Part shown: positions 18,252 through 25,773 of the stretch, piece after piece
Position numbering within the stretch: position 1 is the first letter of the stretch
How the letters are laid out: the number at the start of each line of letters is the position of its first letter
Origin: Clostridium_X cadaveris
Lineage (GTDB): Bacteria > Bacillota > Clostridia > Clostridiales > Clostridiaceae
Direction: 5' to 3' (one strand)
Length of the DNA stretch: 64,000 nt
Assembly (NCBI RefSeq): GCF_039521325.1
Contig: NZ_BAAACD010000011.1
The notes under the pieces: generated by a model
Told to the model about the DNA's origin: nothing
The model's input: only the letters and a program-made list of their open reading frames with translations
Database searches by the model: none
Translations under genes and position numbers: made by a program

Positions 18252-18680
18252 ATGAAGGTAATAATTGCATCAGATAGCAAAAGCGTAGAGTTTAAGAATG
18301 GAATAAAGGAAGATTTAATTAAAAAAGGTTATGAAGTCATAGATAAAACTGAAGGAAAAGATGTGGATTTTTATGATGCATCAAATTTAGTATGCCATTC
18401 AATTCTTAATAATGAAGGCGCTAGAGGAATTGTAATAGATGAGTATGGTACAGGTTCTTTTAATATATGTGCAAAGCATAAATATATAGTTTGTGCTCAA
18501 GTGGCAGATGAACACTCAGCTAAAATGACTAGAGATCATAATAATACTTCGATTATAGCAATGGGGTCTAAGGTTACAAGTTTAGAGATTGGAAAGAGAA
18601 TTGCAGAAAAATTTGTTTCATCTGAGTATTCAGGCGGAAGACATCAAATAAGAGTAGATATGTTAAACAAAATGGCATAG
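18252..18680 (+). CDS. lacA: Galactose-6-phosphate isomerase subunit LacA
   Basis: A 142-residue protein of the RpiB/LacAB fold. With LacB it interconverts galactose-6-phosphate and tagatose-6-phosphate. Family blocks are MKVIIASDS at the start, GIVIDEYGTGSFNICAKHK and AQVADEHSAKMTRDHNN. As in other LacA chains, the RpiB catalytic Cys of GTGIG is replaced (GTGSF). TAGGAGG precedes the ATG. It is 14 bases after the sulfatase, so it is part of the same operon. Confidence 0.92.
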   Translation: MKVIIASDSKSVEFKNGIKEDLIKKGYEVIDKTEGKDVDFYDASNLVCHSILNNEGARGIVIDEYGTGSFNICAKHKYIVCAQVADEHSAKMTRDHNNTSIIAMGSKVTSLEIGKRIAEKFVSSEYSGGRHQIRVDMLNKMA

Positions 18681-18692
18681 GAGGAAAGTAAG

Positions 18693-19208
18693 ATGATAAT
18701 ATCAGTTGGATGTGACCATATAGTTACAAATGTAAAAAATAGCGTTGTAGATTATTTAAAGTCAAAGGGACATGAAGTAATAGACAATGGAACTTATGAC
18801 AATGTAAGAACTCACTATCCTATATACGGTAAAGCTGCTGCAGAAAAAGTGGTTAATGGAGAAGCTGACCTTGGAATAATAATTTGTGGTACAGGAGTGG
18901 GCATAACAAATTCAGCAGCAAAAATTAAGGGTGCAAGAGTGGCACTAGTAAGAGATGTTGAAACAGCAAGATACTCAAAAGAAGAACTTAATATAAATAT
19001 CCTTGGATTTGGTGGCAGAATCACAGGTATAGGACTTATGGAAAATATTATTGATGTATTTTTAGAAACAGAATACAAACCAACAGAGGAAAATAAAAGA
19101 TTGATTGAAAAAATTGATAATATGATTGAAAAAGATTATGCAAATGGTGATGAACACTTCTTTGATGAGTTTAACGAGAAATGGGAAAGAGGAGAATATC
19201 ACGACTAG
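18693..19208 (+). CDS. lacB: Galactose-6-phosphate isomerase subunit LacB
   Basis: A 171-residue partner of LacA and catalytic-type RpiB-fold subunit. The start MIISVGCDHIVTNVKNSVVD, the CGTGVGITNSAAKIKGARVA block (Cys is the RpiB-type acid/base) and the NILGFGGRITG block are diagnostic. It follows LacA by 12 bases with a GGAGGAAA site. It feeds tagatose-6-phosphate to LacC. Confidence 0.94.
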   Translation: MIISVGCDHIVTNVKNSVVDYLKSKGHEVIDNGTYDNVRTHYPIYGKAAAEKVVNGEADLGIIICGTGVGITNSAAKIKGARVALVRDVETARYSKEELNINILGFGGRITGIGLMENIIDVFLETEYKPTEENKRLIEKIDNMIEKDYANGDEHFFDEFNEKWERGEYHD

Positions 19209-19227
19209 AATTCAAGGAGGGGTTAAG

Positions 19228-20082
19228 ATGAAGATATTATCGACAAGACAAATGCTTTTAAATGCACAAAAGGATGGATATGCAGTACCTGCATTTAACA
19301 TACACAATTTAGAAACGTTTCAAGTGGTTGTAGATACAGCTAAAGAAATGAGATCACCAGTAATAATAGCAGGAACACCTTCAACTATAGAATATGCAGG
19401 TGGAGAATATATAAATGCTATGGCAGAGGTTGCTGCTAATAAATATGATATTCCAATAGCTATACATTTAGATCACTTTGAAGATGTAGAAGCTATAAAG
19501 AAAAATATAGATATAGGTTTTAGATCTTGCATGATAGATGGATCTAAACTAGAGTTTGAAAAGAATATAGATATTGTAAAATCTGTAGTAGAGTATGCAC
19601 ATAAGTTTGATGCTACAGTAGAAGCAGAGCTTGGCAAATTAGGAGGACAGGAAGATGACTTGGTGGTAGATGAAAAAGATGCTATGTACACCAATCCTAA
19701 TGATGCTGCAGAGTTTATAAGAAGAACAGGAATAGATTCTTTGGCAGTGGCTATAGGAACTGCCCACGGTCTTTACAAAGGTGAGCCTAAACTTGACTTT
19801 GAAAGACTTAAGGAAATAAGAGAAAAAGTTGATATTCCATTAGTATTGCATGGAGCTTCAGATGTACCTGACGATTTAGTTATGAAAGCAATATCTCTTG
19901 GAATATGCAAAGTGAATGTGGCTACAGATTTAAAAATACCTTTTTCAGATGCATTGAAAGAATACTTTAATGAGCATCCAGATGCAAATGACCCAAGAAA
20001 ATATATGACTCCAGGTAAGGAAGCTATGAGGGAAATAGTTAAGCATAAAATTTCAGTTTGCGGTAGTGCAAATAGATATTAA
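19228..20082 (+). CDS. Tagatose-1,6-bisphosphate aldolase, class II (GatY/KbaY type)
   Basis: A 284-residue zinc-dependent aldolase that splits tagatose-1,6-bisphosphate to dihydroxyacetone phosphate and glyceraldehyde-3-phosphate. The N-terminus (STRQMLLNAQKDGYAVPAFN, then IHNLETFQVV) and HLDHFED closely follow GatY/KbaY. Zinc-ligand and active-site residues are seen in IHLDH, GTAHGLYKG and VLHGASD. The start at 19228 has AAGGAGGGG; upstream in-frame ATGs lie inside lacB and are rejected. Here a class II enzyme replaces LacD, the class I aldolase of classic lac operons. Fructose-bisphosphate aldolase is the alternative, but the context favours tagatose. Confidence 0.9.
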   Translation: MKILSTRQMLLNAQKDGYAVPAFNIHNLETFQVVVDTAKEMRSPVIIAGTPSTIEYAGGEYINAMAEVAANKYDIPIAIHLDHFEDVEAIKKNIDIGFRSCMIDGSKLEFEKNIDIVKSVVEYAHKFDATVEAELGKLGGQEDDLVVDEKDAMYTNPNDAAEFIRRTGIDSLAVAIGTAHGLYKGEPKLDFERLKEIREKVDIPLVLHGASDVPDDLVMKAISLGICKVNVATDLKIPFSDALKEYFNEHPDANDPRKYMTPGKEAMREIVKHKISVCGSANRY

Positions 20083-20097
20083 AATTAAGGTAAGAGA

Positions 20098-21024
20098 ATG
20101 ATATTAGTAATAAATCTTAATGCATCTGTAGATAAAAGGTATGAAATGAAAGAACTTATAAAGGGCAGTGTTATGAGAACTTTTAAAGTCGAAAATACGC
20201 CTGGAGGCAAGGGTGTGCACGTTGCGAATGTGTCTACAATTTTGGGGGAACAGTGCATTGCAACAGGATTCTTAGGGGGTAAAACTGGGGAGTTTATAGA
20301 GGAAAAGCTGGCAGAATATAAAATAAAAAATGACTTTGTAAAGATAAAAGGTGAAACAAGAGAATGTTTAGCCATTATTACAGAGGATTTGGTGCAAACC
20401 GAAATACTAGAGCCAGGACCTGAAGTTTCAATAGAAGAGCAGATGGAGTTTATAGAAAAGTATAAAGAACTACTTGAAAATAGTGATATCATAGTAGCAT
20501 CTGGCAGTATCCCAAGAAATGTTCCAAAAGATTTTTATAGAGATCTTATTGTTATAGCAAAGAATAAAGGAAAGAAGTTTTTGCTTGATACAAGCGGTGA
20601 ACTTTTAAGTAATGGAATAAATGCAAAGCCATTTTTTATAAAGCCAAATAGAGATGAAATAGAAGCTTTGACAGGAAGAAAAATAGAAAGTGATGAGGAT
20701 GCTGTAGAGGAAATAAAGAGATTTCAAGAAAATGGGATAGAACTTGTAGTGATTTCCCTTGGCAGCAATGGGTCCATAGCTGGCTACAAAGATGAGTTTT
20801 ACAAGGTAACAGTTCCAAAAGTTCGTGCTGTAAATCCTGTAGGCTCTGGAGATTCCTATGTGGCAGGAATTGCTGTATCCTTAGAGAGAGGGTATTCTAT
20901 AGAAGATATGTTAAAGTATGCTTCAGCTTGTGGAACGGCTAACGCTATTGAAGAAGAGACAGGCTCTGTAAAAGAAAGCATAGTAAATGAATTGTTAGAA
21001 AAAATAAAAGTAGAAAAATTATAA
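20098..21024 (+). CDS. lacC: Tagatose-6-phosphate kinase (PfkB family, LacC)
   Basis: A 308-residue PfkB-family kinase that phosphorylates tagatose-6-phosphate to the 1,6-bisphosphate. The family signatures are NTPGGKGVHVANV near residue 38 and NPVGSGDSYVAGIA near residue 248, with Asp of GSGD as catalytic base. LacC and 1-phosphofructokinase are close relatives. The neighbours LacA and LacB decide for LacC. It is the last gene of the operon and is followed by a terminator. Confidence 0.9.
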   Translation: MILVINLNASVDKRYEMKELIKGSVMRTFKVENTPGGKGVHVANVSTILGEQCIATGFLGGKTGEFIEEKLAEYKIKNDFVKIKGETRECLAIITEDLVQTEILEPGPEVSIEEQMEFIEKYKELLENSDIIVASGSIPRNVPKDFYRDLIVIAKNKGKKFLLDTSGELLSNGINAKPFFIKPNRDEIEALTGRKIESDEDAVEEIKRFQENGIELVVISLGSNGSIAGYKDEFYKVTVPKVRAVNPVGSGDSYVAGIAVSLERGYSIEDMLKYASACGTANAIEEETGSVKESIVNELLEKIKVEKL

Positions 21025-21041
21025 GATAAGCATAAATTTTT

Positions 21042-21070
21042 AGGGTATCGGCAAAGTCCGATACCTTTTC
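21042..21070 (+). terminator. Terminator of the PTS-sulfatase-tagatose operon
   Basis: AGGGTATCGG-type arm (21042-21051) pairs with CCGATACCTT (21058-21067), followed by TTTTC. Confidence 0.85.
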
Positions 21071-21227
21071 TATTCTTTGACCTAAAACAAGAAAGCCTAA
21101 AAGTATAAAAAGGTGAGTTAAAGCTTTTTATCTTATGATAGTAGCTATAGAACTTCATTGAAGTTAAGAATTCATTTTATACAGAAATATGGTAAAATAA
21201 AATTATAAAACTTTTGGGGGAATAAGG

Positions 21228-21605
21228 ATGAAAGATTGTTTATTTTGTAATTACGATAAAGAAGAATATATAGCAGAAAATGAGATGGGCTTTGCCATTT
21301 TTGATAACTTTCCAGTGAATGAAGGACATGCTCTTATAATTCCGAAGAGACATTTTCAAAACTTTTTTGATGCTACTGAGGAAGAGATAAAAGGGCTTTA
21401 TTCTCTGCTTCATGAGGTGAAGGAAATAGTAGATGAGAAATATAGTCCAACAGGATATAACGTAGGGGTAAACGTAGGATATGATGGTGGACAAACCATA
21501 ATGCATCTACATATTCATCTTATTCCAAGATACAAAGGGGATGTAGAAAATCCCAGGGGAGGAATAAGAAAGTTTAAGAAAGAGTTGGTGCCTTATAATG
21601 GGTAG
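21228..21605 (+). CDS. HIT family protein (histidine triad hydrolase)
   Basis: A 125-residue HIT protein; these hydrolyse AMP-lysine and similar nucleoside phosphoramidates. The triad motif is MHLHIHLIPRY, with the catalytic His in the middle. CLFC near the N-terminus resembles the zinc-binding CxxC of HinT proteins. GHALIIPKRHFQNFF is the conserved first-half block. GGGGGA lies before the ATG. The gene stands alone and converges on the permease across a shared terminator. Confidence 0.93.
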   Translation: MKDCLFCNYDKEEYIAENEMGFAIFDNFPVNEGHALIIPKRHFQNFFDATEEEIKGLYSLLHEVKEIVDEKYSPTGYNVGVNVGYDGGQTIMHLHIHLIPRYKGDVENPRGGIRKFKKELVPYNG

Positions 21606-21656
21606 ATAATTCTTAGATAAAGATTAAATCAAATAAAAGCATATGAAATTATAAAA

Positions 21657-21704
21657 AGAGACAATCCCTAATTTCTACAGAAACAGGGATTGTCTCTTCT
21701 TTTA
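21657..21704. terminator. Bidirectional terminator
   Basis: AGAGACAATCCCT and AGGGATTGTCTCT form a 13-base-pair stem. A T-run follows on the right and an A-run lies on the left, so it can serve both converging genes. Confidence 0.9.
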
Positions 21705-23000
21705 TTTACGCTTGATAAAATAATATACAGGTAATCCAATCAATGTGATGATAATTCCTACAAGTGATTGTGTTGGATTAGATATCACTGTGCTGATTAG
21801 AATATATAGTCCACCTAGAATTCCTACAATTGGGGTGATAGGGTAGAAGGGAACACGATAAAGTCCTTCTTTTTTAGGCATATGCTTTCTAAGACGAAAT
21901 ACACCAAAGACTCCCATGGTAAAGAAAATCCAAAGTACAAATACCAAAAGATCTGTTAATGTATTAAATGTTCCAGTCAAAATATAGACTACTGCAAGAA
22001 CACTTTCTAAAATTAGAGCATTGGCAGGTGTATGGAATTTCTTGCTGACTTTTGATAAGAAGCTTGAGCCTGGAAGCATTTTCTCTTCGCCCATGGCGAA
22101 TGGAATTCTGGCACCAGTCATTAGGAATCCATTTAATGCACCGAATACAGATACCATAATACCAGCAGTGATAAACATAGCACCGTTTTTACCAAATAAA
22201 GCAATTGCAGCATCTGCAGCAGGTACAGAGGAAGTTACTACTTCATTAATTGGAATTGCTCTGAATATGGCAAGATTAAAAATTGCATATACAACAACAA
22301 CAAATAGTACACCAAGAGAAATAACTCTAGGCAAGTCTCTAGTAGGTTTTTTTAATTCGCCAGCCATATTGGTGACACTAATCCAACCTTCATATGCCCA
22401 TAGAGTTCCAAGAATAGCAACACCAAATCCGTTTCCGCCAGAAATAGTATCGGTACCTGTTATTTGGAAGGAACTGCTGTTGATTATACCAAATAGAATA
22501 ATTGCGACAATTGGAACTAATTTTCCTATAGTAGCCACTACCTGAATAATTCCACCATACTTAGTAGCAAGAACATTCATTAGCAAAATAAAACCTAGAA
22601 CACAAATAGCGACTATTTTTTGTTGAGCTGCGCTGATTGGCCAGAAGAAACTGGTATAGGTGGCAAAAGCAATTGCCTGAGCTGCCACAGAAGCAGGATA
22701 AGAAATAATAGTTTGTACCCATCCAAGTAGGAAACCAAATACGTCACCGTAGAGATCTTTTAAATAAGTATATAAGCCACCAGATTTTGGTATAGCAGCA
22801 GCAATTTCTGCAATGGTTAGTGCAGATGCAAGGGTAATTATACCACCTGCAACCCATGCAGTAATAGCTAATGCTGGTGTACCTGCATTTTGAAGAACAA
22901 TACCTGGCTTTAGAAATACACCAGAGCCAATGATCATTCCAACGACAATAGCCATAGCTTCTAAAAATGATATATTTTTCTTGAGTTTAGATTCACTCAT
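21702..23000 (-). CDS. APC family amino acid permease (SteT-like)
   Basis: A 432-residue permease with about 12 membrane segments. The first segment has VVGMIIGSGVFLKPG, the APC substrate-binding motif. The AIPKSGGLYTYLKDLYGD block is typical of the LAT branch that includes the B. subtilis Ser/Thr exchanger SteT. It imports or exchanges amino acids across the cytoplasmic membrane; which ones is not known. AAGGAG lies eight bases upstream of the ATG. Confidence 0.9.
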   Translation of the reverse strand: MSESKLKKNISFLEAMAIVVGMIIGSGVFLKPGIVLQNAGTPALAITAWVAGGIITLASALTIAEIAAAIPKSGGLYTYLKDLYGDVFGFLLGWVQTIISYPASVAAQAIAFATYTSFFWPISAAQQKIVAICVLGFILLMNVLATKYGGIIQVVATIGKLVPIVAIILFGIINSSSFQITGTDTISGGNGFGVAILGTLWAYEGWISVTNMAGELKKPTRDLPRVISLGVLFVVVVYAIFNLAIFRAIPINEVVTSSVPAADAAIALFGKNGAMFITAGIMVSVFGALNGFLMTGARIPFAMGEEKMLPGSSFLSKVSKKFHTPANALILESVLAVVYILTGTFNTLTDLLVFVLWIFFTMGVFGVFRLRKHMPKKEGLYRVPFYPITPIVGILGGLYILISTVISNPTQSLVGIIITLIGLPVYYFIKRK

Positions 23001-23554
23001 AATTAAATCTCCTTATGAATTCTTTTCTTTATTATAAAATTTTATATATTTATTGATTGTCTAAGTTTATCGTTATAATCTTATGATATATTTTAGTAGT
23101 TTTACAGAATTGTTTAAATTTAATAGAAGTGAATTACGGTACGTTATTGATTCTTAGAATTAATTTTTAAGTTTGCCTCGTTTTTTCTACGTCTATTGGA
23201 ATACTCTATATCACTTAATATTAGCTACTTCATACCTAACACCGCCTTTCATTTTCGTAATTTTATTTTACCACGAAGATTATATGTCGGATAGTAAAAG
23301 TTTAATTAGTTTTAATTAGAAATTATTGTATAAAAATTTGGGTTTTTGTAGTTTGATAAGAATATATGGAGAAAAATTTTGAAATAAACTAAAACGTCTA
23401 GGGTTTATTATTAATATAAGAAAAATTAACATATATATTAAAAGTACATATAATGGAAATGAACATTTATTTTTTTATAAATTTTTAGGTGTAGGCTAAA
23501 GAAAGTATCTTTATATCCGTATATTTAAAATAATTAACGTTTTGAGGTGGTTAA
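23001..23554. other. Long intergenic region ahead of the flagellar locus
   Basis: A 554-base gap. I see no supported gene or RNA in 23041-23490. The last 60 bases hold a sigma-D promoter for the next gene. The region is AT-rich with a few slightly GC-richer stretches (about 23140-23290). Confidence 0.6.
23497..23523 (+). promoter_or_regulatory. Sigma-D (sigma-28) promoter, late flagellar
   Basis: TAAA at 23497-23500, then 15 bases, then TCCGTATA at 23516-23523, against the consensus TAAA-N15-GCCGATAT. It lies 31 bases before the lytic transglycosylase start. Confidence 0.75.
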
Positions 23555-24190
23555 ATGTTAAATAGGATACAAGGTTTCAATAATGATATGAGAATGTCTA
23601 ATTTTAATAATATGAATAGTCGAAACTGTAATTTTAATTCAGGAGCATTTGAGATTATGCTTATAACTCTTTTAACTGCTTTAAAGGAGCAAAATAAAGT
23701 GACGAGGAATGAGCAGGAAAAAACATTAAATAGAAGTGTCAATACTTTAAATAGGATGAACTTCACTTCACAAAAGCTTGGTGTCAGTATAGATGAAAGA
23801 ATAGAAAATGCTATATCGATTTCAGCAAAAAAATATGGGGTAGATGAAAAACTTGTAAAAGCAATAATAAAAATTGAATCAAATTTTGACCCTAAAGTTG
23901 TATCTCCAGCAGGGGCGAAAGGGCTTATGCAGCTTATGCCTGAAAATTGCAGGGATTTAGGGATTAGTGATCCTTTTAATATAGAGCAGAATATAGATGG
24001 CGGAGTAAGACATATAAAAGAATATTTAGATAGATATAATGGAAACATGGAGATGGCTCTTATGGCTTACAATGGAGGTCCTACAAGGATGGCGAATAGG
24101 GGCGTGCGATCTATGAATGATATCTATAAGATGCCTAAGGAAACTCAAAATTATGTGCCAAAAGTTATGAGTTATTACAGAGGATTATAA
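23555..24190 (+). CDS. Lytic transglycosylase (SLT domain), flagellar-associated
   Basis: A 211-residue protein. Residues about 1-75 are polar and low-complexity. Residues about 85-205 form a soluble lytic transglycosylase domain: KIESNF holds the catalytic Glu, followed by SPAGAKGLMQLMP and the ALMAYNGGP block. It cleaves peptidoglycan glycan strands, here presumably to let the flagellar rod pass. No signal peptide is seen, so export through the flagellar apparatus is possible. It heads a three-gene unit with a YaaR protein and a SpoA-domain protein, behind a sigma-D promoter. Confidence 0.9.
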   Translation: MLNRIQGFNNDMRMSNFNNMNSRNCNFNSGAFEIMLITLLTALKEQNKVTRNEQEKTLNRSVNTLNRMNFTSQKLGVSIDERIENAISISAKKYGVDEKLVKAIIKIESNFDPKVVSPAGAKGLMQLMPENCRDLGISDPFNIEQNIDGGVRHIKEYLDRYNGNMEMALMAYNGGPTRMANRGVRSMNDIYKMPKETQNYVPKVMSYYRGL

Positions 24191-24191
24191 T

Positions 24192-24614
24192 ATGAAGATT
24201 CAAGGTGTAAATTCTAACAGAATGGTGGGAATGAAAGATAATAGGATTCAAACCAAAAATGATTTTTCGGATAATCTTATGAAATCTTATCAATCTGCTA
24301 CAAAAGAAGAATTAGAAAATTATATAAAAGAAATTAAAAAAAAGGGGAGCCGGCTAGCAGCTACAAAAAGTTATGTTGATGTTAAAAACTATAAAGAAAC
24401 TATAAAGAAGTATCTTAAAACTGTGGTGGAGTATACTTATAGTCTAAATAAAAATTTAGGATTTTGGGAAAATCAGTATTATTCTACGGTGGATACAATA
24501 AATGAAAAGCTTGAAGAACTTACAAAAGAGATATTAAAAGAGGAAAAGGAAAAATTAAAAATATCATCAGCTATAGACAACATTCAAGGACTGCTAGTTG
24601 ATATATATAAGTAA
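24192..24614 (+). CDS. YaaR family protein (DUF327)
   Basis: A 140-residue, highly charged and mostly helical protein. The segment RLAATKSYVDVKNYKETIKK and the C-terminal IDNIQGLLVDIYK fit DUF327 (YaaR). The family function is not established. It is two bases after the transglycosylase and before the SpoA-domain gene. Its place in a sigma-D unit suggests a flagellar role in this organism. Confidence 0.75.
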   Translation: MKIQGVNSNRMVGMKDNRIQTKNDFSDNLMKSYQSATKEELENYIKEIKKKGSRLAATKSYVDVKNYKETIKKYLKTVVEYTYSLNKNLGFWENQYYSTVDTINEKLEELTKEILKEEKEKLKISSAIDNIQGLLVDIYK

Positions 24615-24625
24615 AGGAGAATAAA

Positions 24626-24931
24626 ATGGAAACTAGACTTAAGGAAAAGGTTTATGAAGTTGAATTCGAGTCTTTAAATATAAAAGAAGTAGAGAAATTT
24701 GAGAATAACAAGGCTGTACTTAATGCAAAGGTAGATGTAAGTGTAACTATAGGAAGCTATAGGGGAACTATAAAAGATGTTCTCGACTTAAAAGAGGGAG
24801 ATATAATTTATTTAAATAAAACTGTAGATGAAGATTTGGATATAAATATCAATGGAAAAAATGTTGCCTTGGGAGAAAGTCTTAAAGTGGACGATAAAAT
24901 GTCAGTAAGGATATTGGATTTTAAAAAATAA
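24626..24931 (+). CDS. Stand-alone SpoA (FliN-like) domain protein
   Basis: A 101-residue protein whose residues about 35-100 form a SpoA/FliN domain: VDVSVTIGSYRGTIKDVLDL, then GDIIYLNK and VALGESL. FliN proteins build the cytoplasmic C-ring of the flagellar switch. A second, more typical FliN is at 58761, beside FliM. This one has an extra N-terminal stretch of about 35 residues and is encoded with late genes. It may be a minor C-ring or export component. A bulged hairpin follows. Confidence 0.82.
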   Translation: METRLKEKVYEVEFESLNIKEVEKFENNKAVLNAKVDVSVTIGSYRGTIKDVLDLKEGDIIYLNKTVDEDLDININGKNVALGESLKVDDKMSVRILDFKK

Positions 24932-24947
24932 ATAAGATTATAATACG

Positions 24948-24976
24948 GGTGCAGAGCTTTAAATAAAGCCTGCACC
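24948..24976 (+). terminator. Possible terminator after the SpoA-domain gene
   Basis: GGTGCAG-A-GCTTT pairs with AAAGC-CTGCACC with one bulge. The T-run after it is poor. Confidence 0.55.
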
Positions 24977-25007
24977 TATTAAATTTAAAAAAATAACTAC
25001 ATATATC

Positions 25008-25034
25008 TAAATAAAATAGTTATGATGTCGATAA
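25008..25034 (+). promoter_or_regulatory. Sigma-D promoter of the flgM-flgK operon
   Basis: TAAA at 25008-25011, 15 bases, then GTCGATAA at 25027-25034. Only one base of the first six in the -10 block differs from GCCGATAT. It places flgM under the sigma factor that FlgM inhibits. Confidence 0.85.
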
Positions 25035-25074
25035 TTATAATAGGGATACAATGGAAAGTATATGGAGGGAAATG

Positions 25075-25353
25075 ATGAAAATAAATTCTATACAGACCAA
25101 TAATGTTATAAATGCTTATGGCAGACAAAAGCAATATGCTAAAGGAGAATCTGAAAGCAAACAGGTTAAGGATAAGGTCACTATATCTGAGGATGCAAAA
25201 TATCTTAGCAAAATTACCTCTGATACAGATAATATTGACATAAAAAAGATAACTGAAATAAAGAAAAAGCTGAAGAGTGGTACTTATAGCATAAATTCAA
25301 GAGAAATAGCAAAAAAGATGGTGGAATCTTTAAAAGGAGAAGAGAAGGAATGA
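25075..25353 (+). CDS. flgM: Anti-sigma-28 factor FlgM
   Basis: A 92-residue FlgM. It binds the flagellar sigma factor until the hook is complete and FlgM is secreted. The N-terminus is disordered and polar. The C-terminal KVTISEDAKYLSK then VESLK with SGTYSINSREIAKKM is the sigma-binding FlgM motif. TGGAGGGA six bases upstream fits the second of two consecutive ATGs (25075). An upstream in-frame ATG at 25051 lies ahead of that site. Its stop overlaps the flgN start by four bases. Confidence 0.92.
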   Translation: MKINSIQTNNVINAYGRQKQYAKGESESKQVKDKVTISEDAKYLSKITSDTDNIDIKKITEIKKKLKSGTYSINSREIAKKMVESLKGEEKE

Positions 25354-25760
25354 AGCCAGAATTAAAGGTTGTACTATTTGAAGAGAAAAAAATTCTTCAA
25401 GAGCTTCTTAGATTGTTAGATGATCAGCACGGAGCCATATTAGCTAAAGATGTCATGAGTTTAGAGAAGCTTACAGAGAAATTAGATCATGTGGGAAGAA
25501 ATCTTGCTTCTGTAGAAATCAAAAGAAGAAATCTCTTAGAAGATGATGATTTCAAGACTCTTATGGATAATAGTGATGATGAGCATATGAAATCCGTATA
25601 TGAAGAGATAAAAGAAATCTTAAAGAATCTTGAGATTCAGAAAAAAGTTAATGACACTCTTATAAAGCAGCAGCTATTTTTCACAAGCAAGATGATAAAT
25701 GTTATAAGACCATCTAAAAATATTGGGACATATAATTCCTATGGGAAGATAGGAAGATGA
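25350..25760 (+). CDS. flgN: FlgN-like export chaperone
   Basis: A 136-residue helical protein with a long coiled-coil-like heptad pattern (LLRLLDDQHGAILAKDVMSL, then EKLTEKLDHVGRNLASVE). FlgN chaperones carry FlgK and FlgL to the export gate. The position between flgM and flgK is the conserved one. The start overlaps the flgM stop. Sequence identity in the family is low, so the call rests partly on context. Confidence 0.85.
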   Translation: MKPELKVVLFEEKKILQELLRLLDDQHGAILAKDVMSLEKLTEKLDHVGRNLASVEIKRRNLLEDDDFKTLMDNSDDEHMKSVYEEIKEILKNLEIQKKVNDTLIKQQLFFTSKMINVIRPSKNIGTYNSYGKIGR

Positions 25761-25773
25761 TTAAGGAGGAATT

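Noticed and set aside
19126..19227. Longer start for the tagatose-bisphosphate aldolase
   Set aside because: It lies inside lacB; the family N-terminus and ribosome binding site point to 19228.
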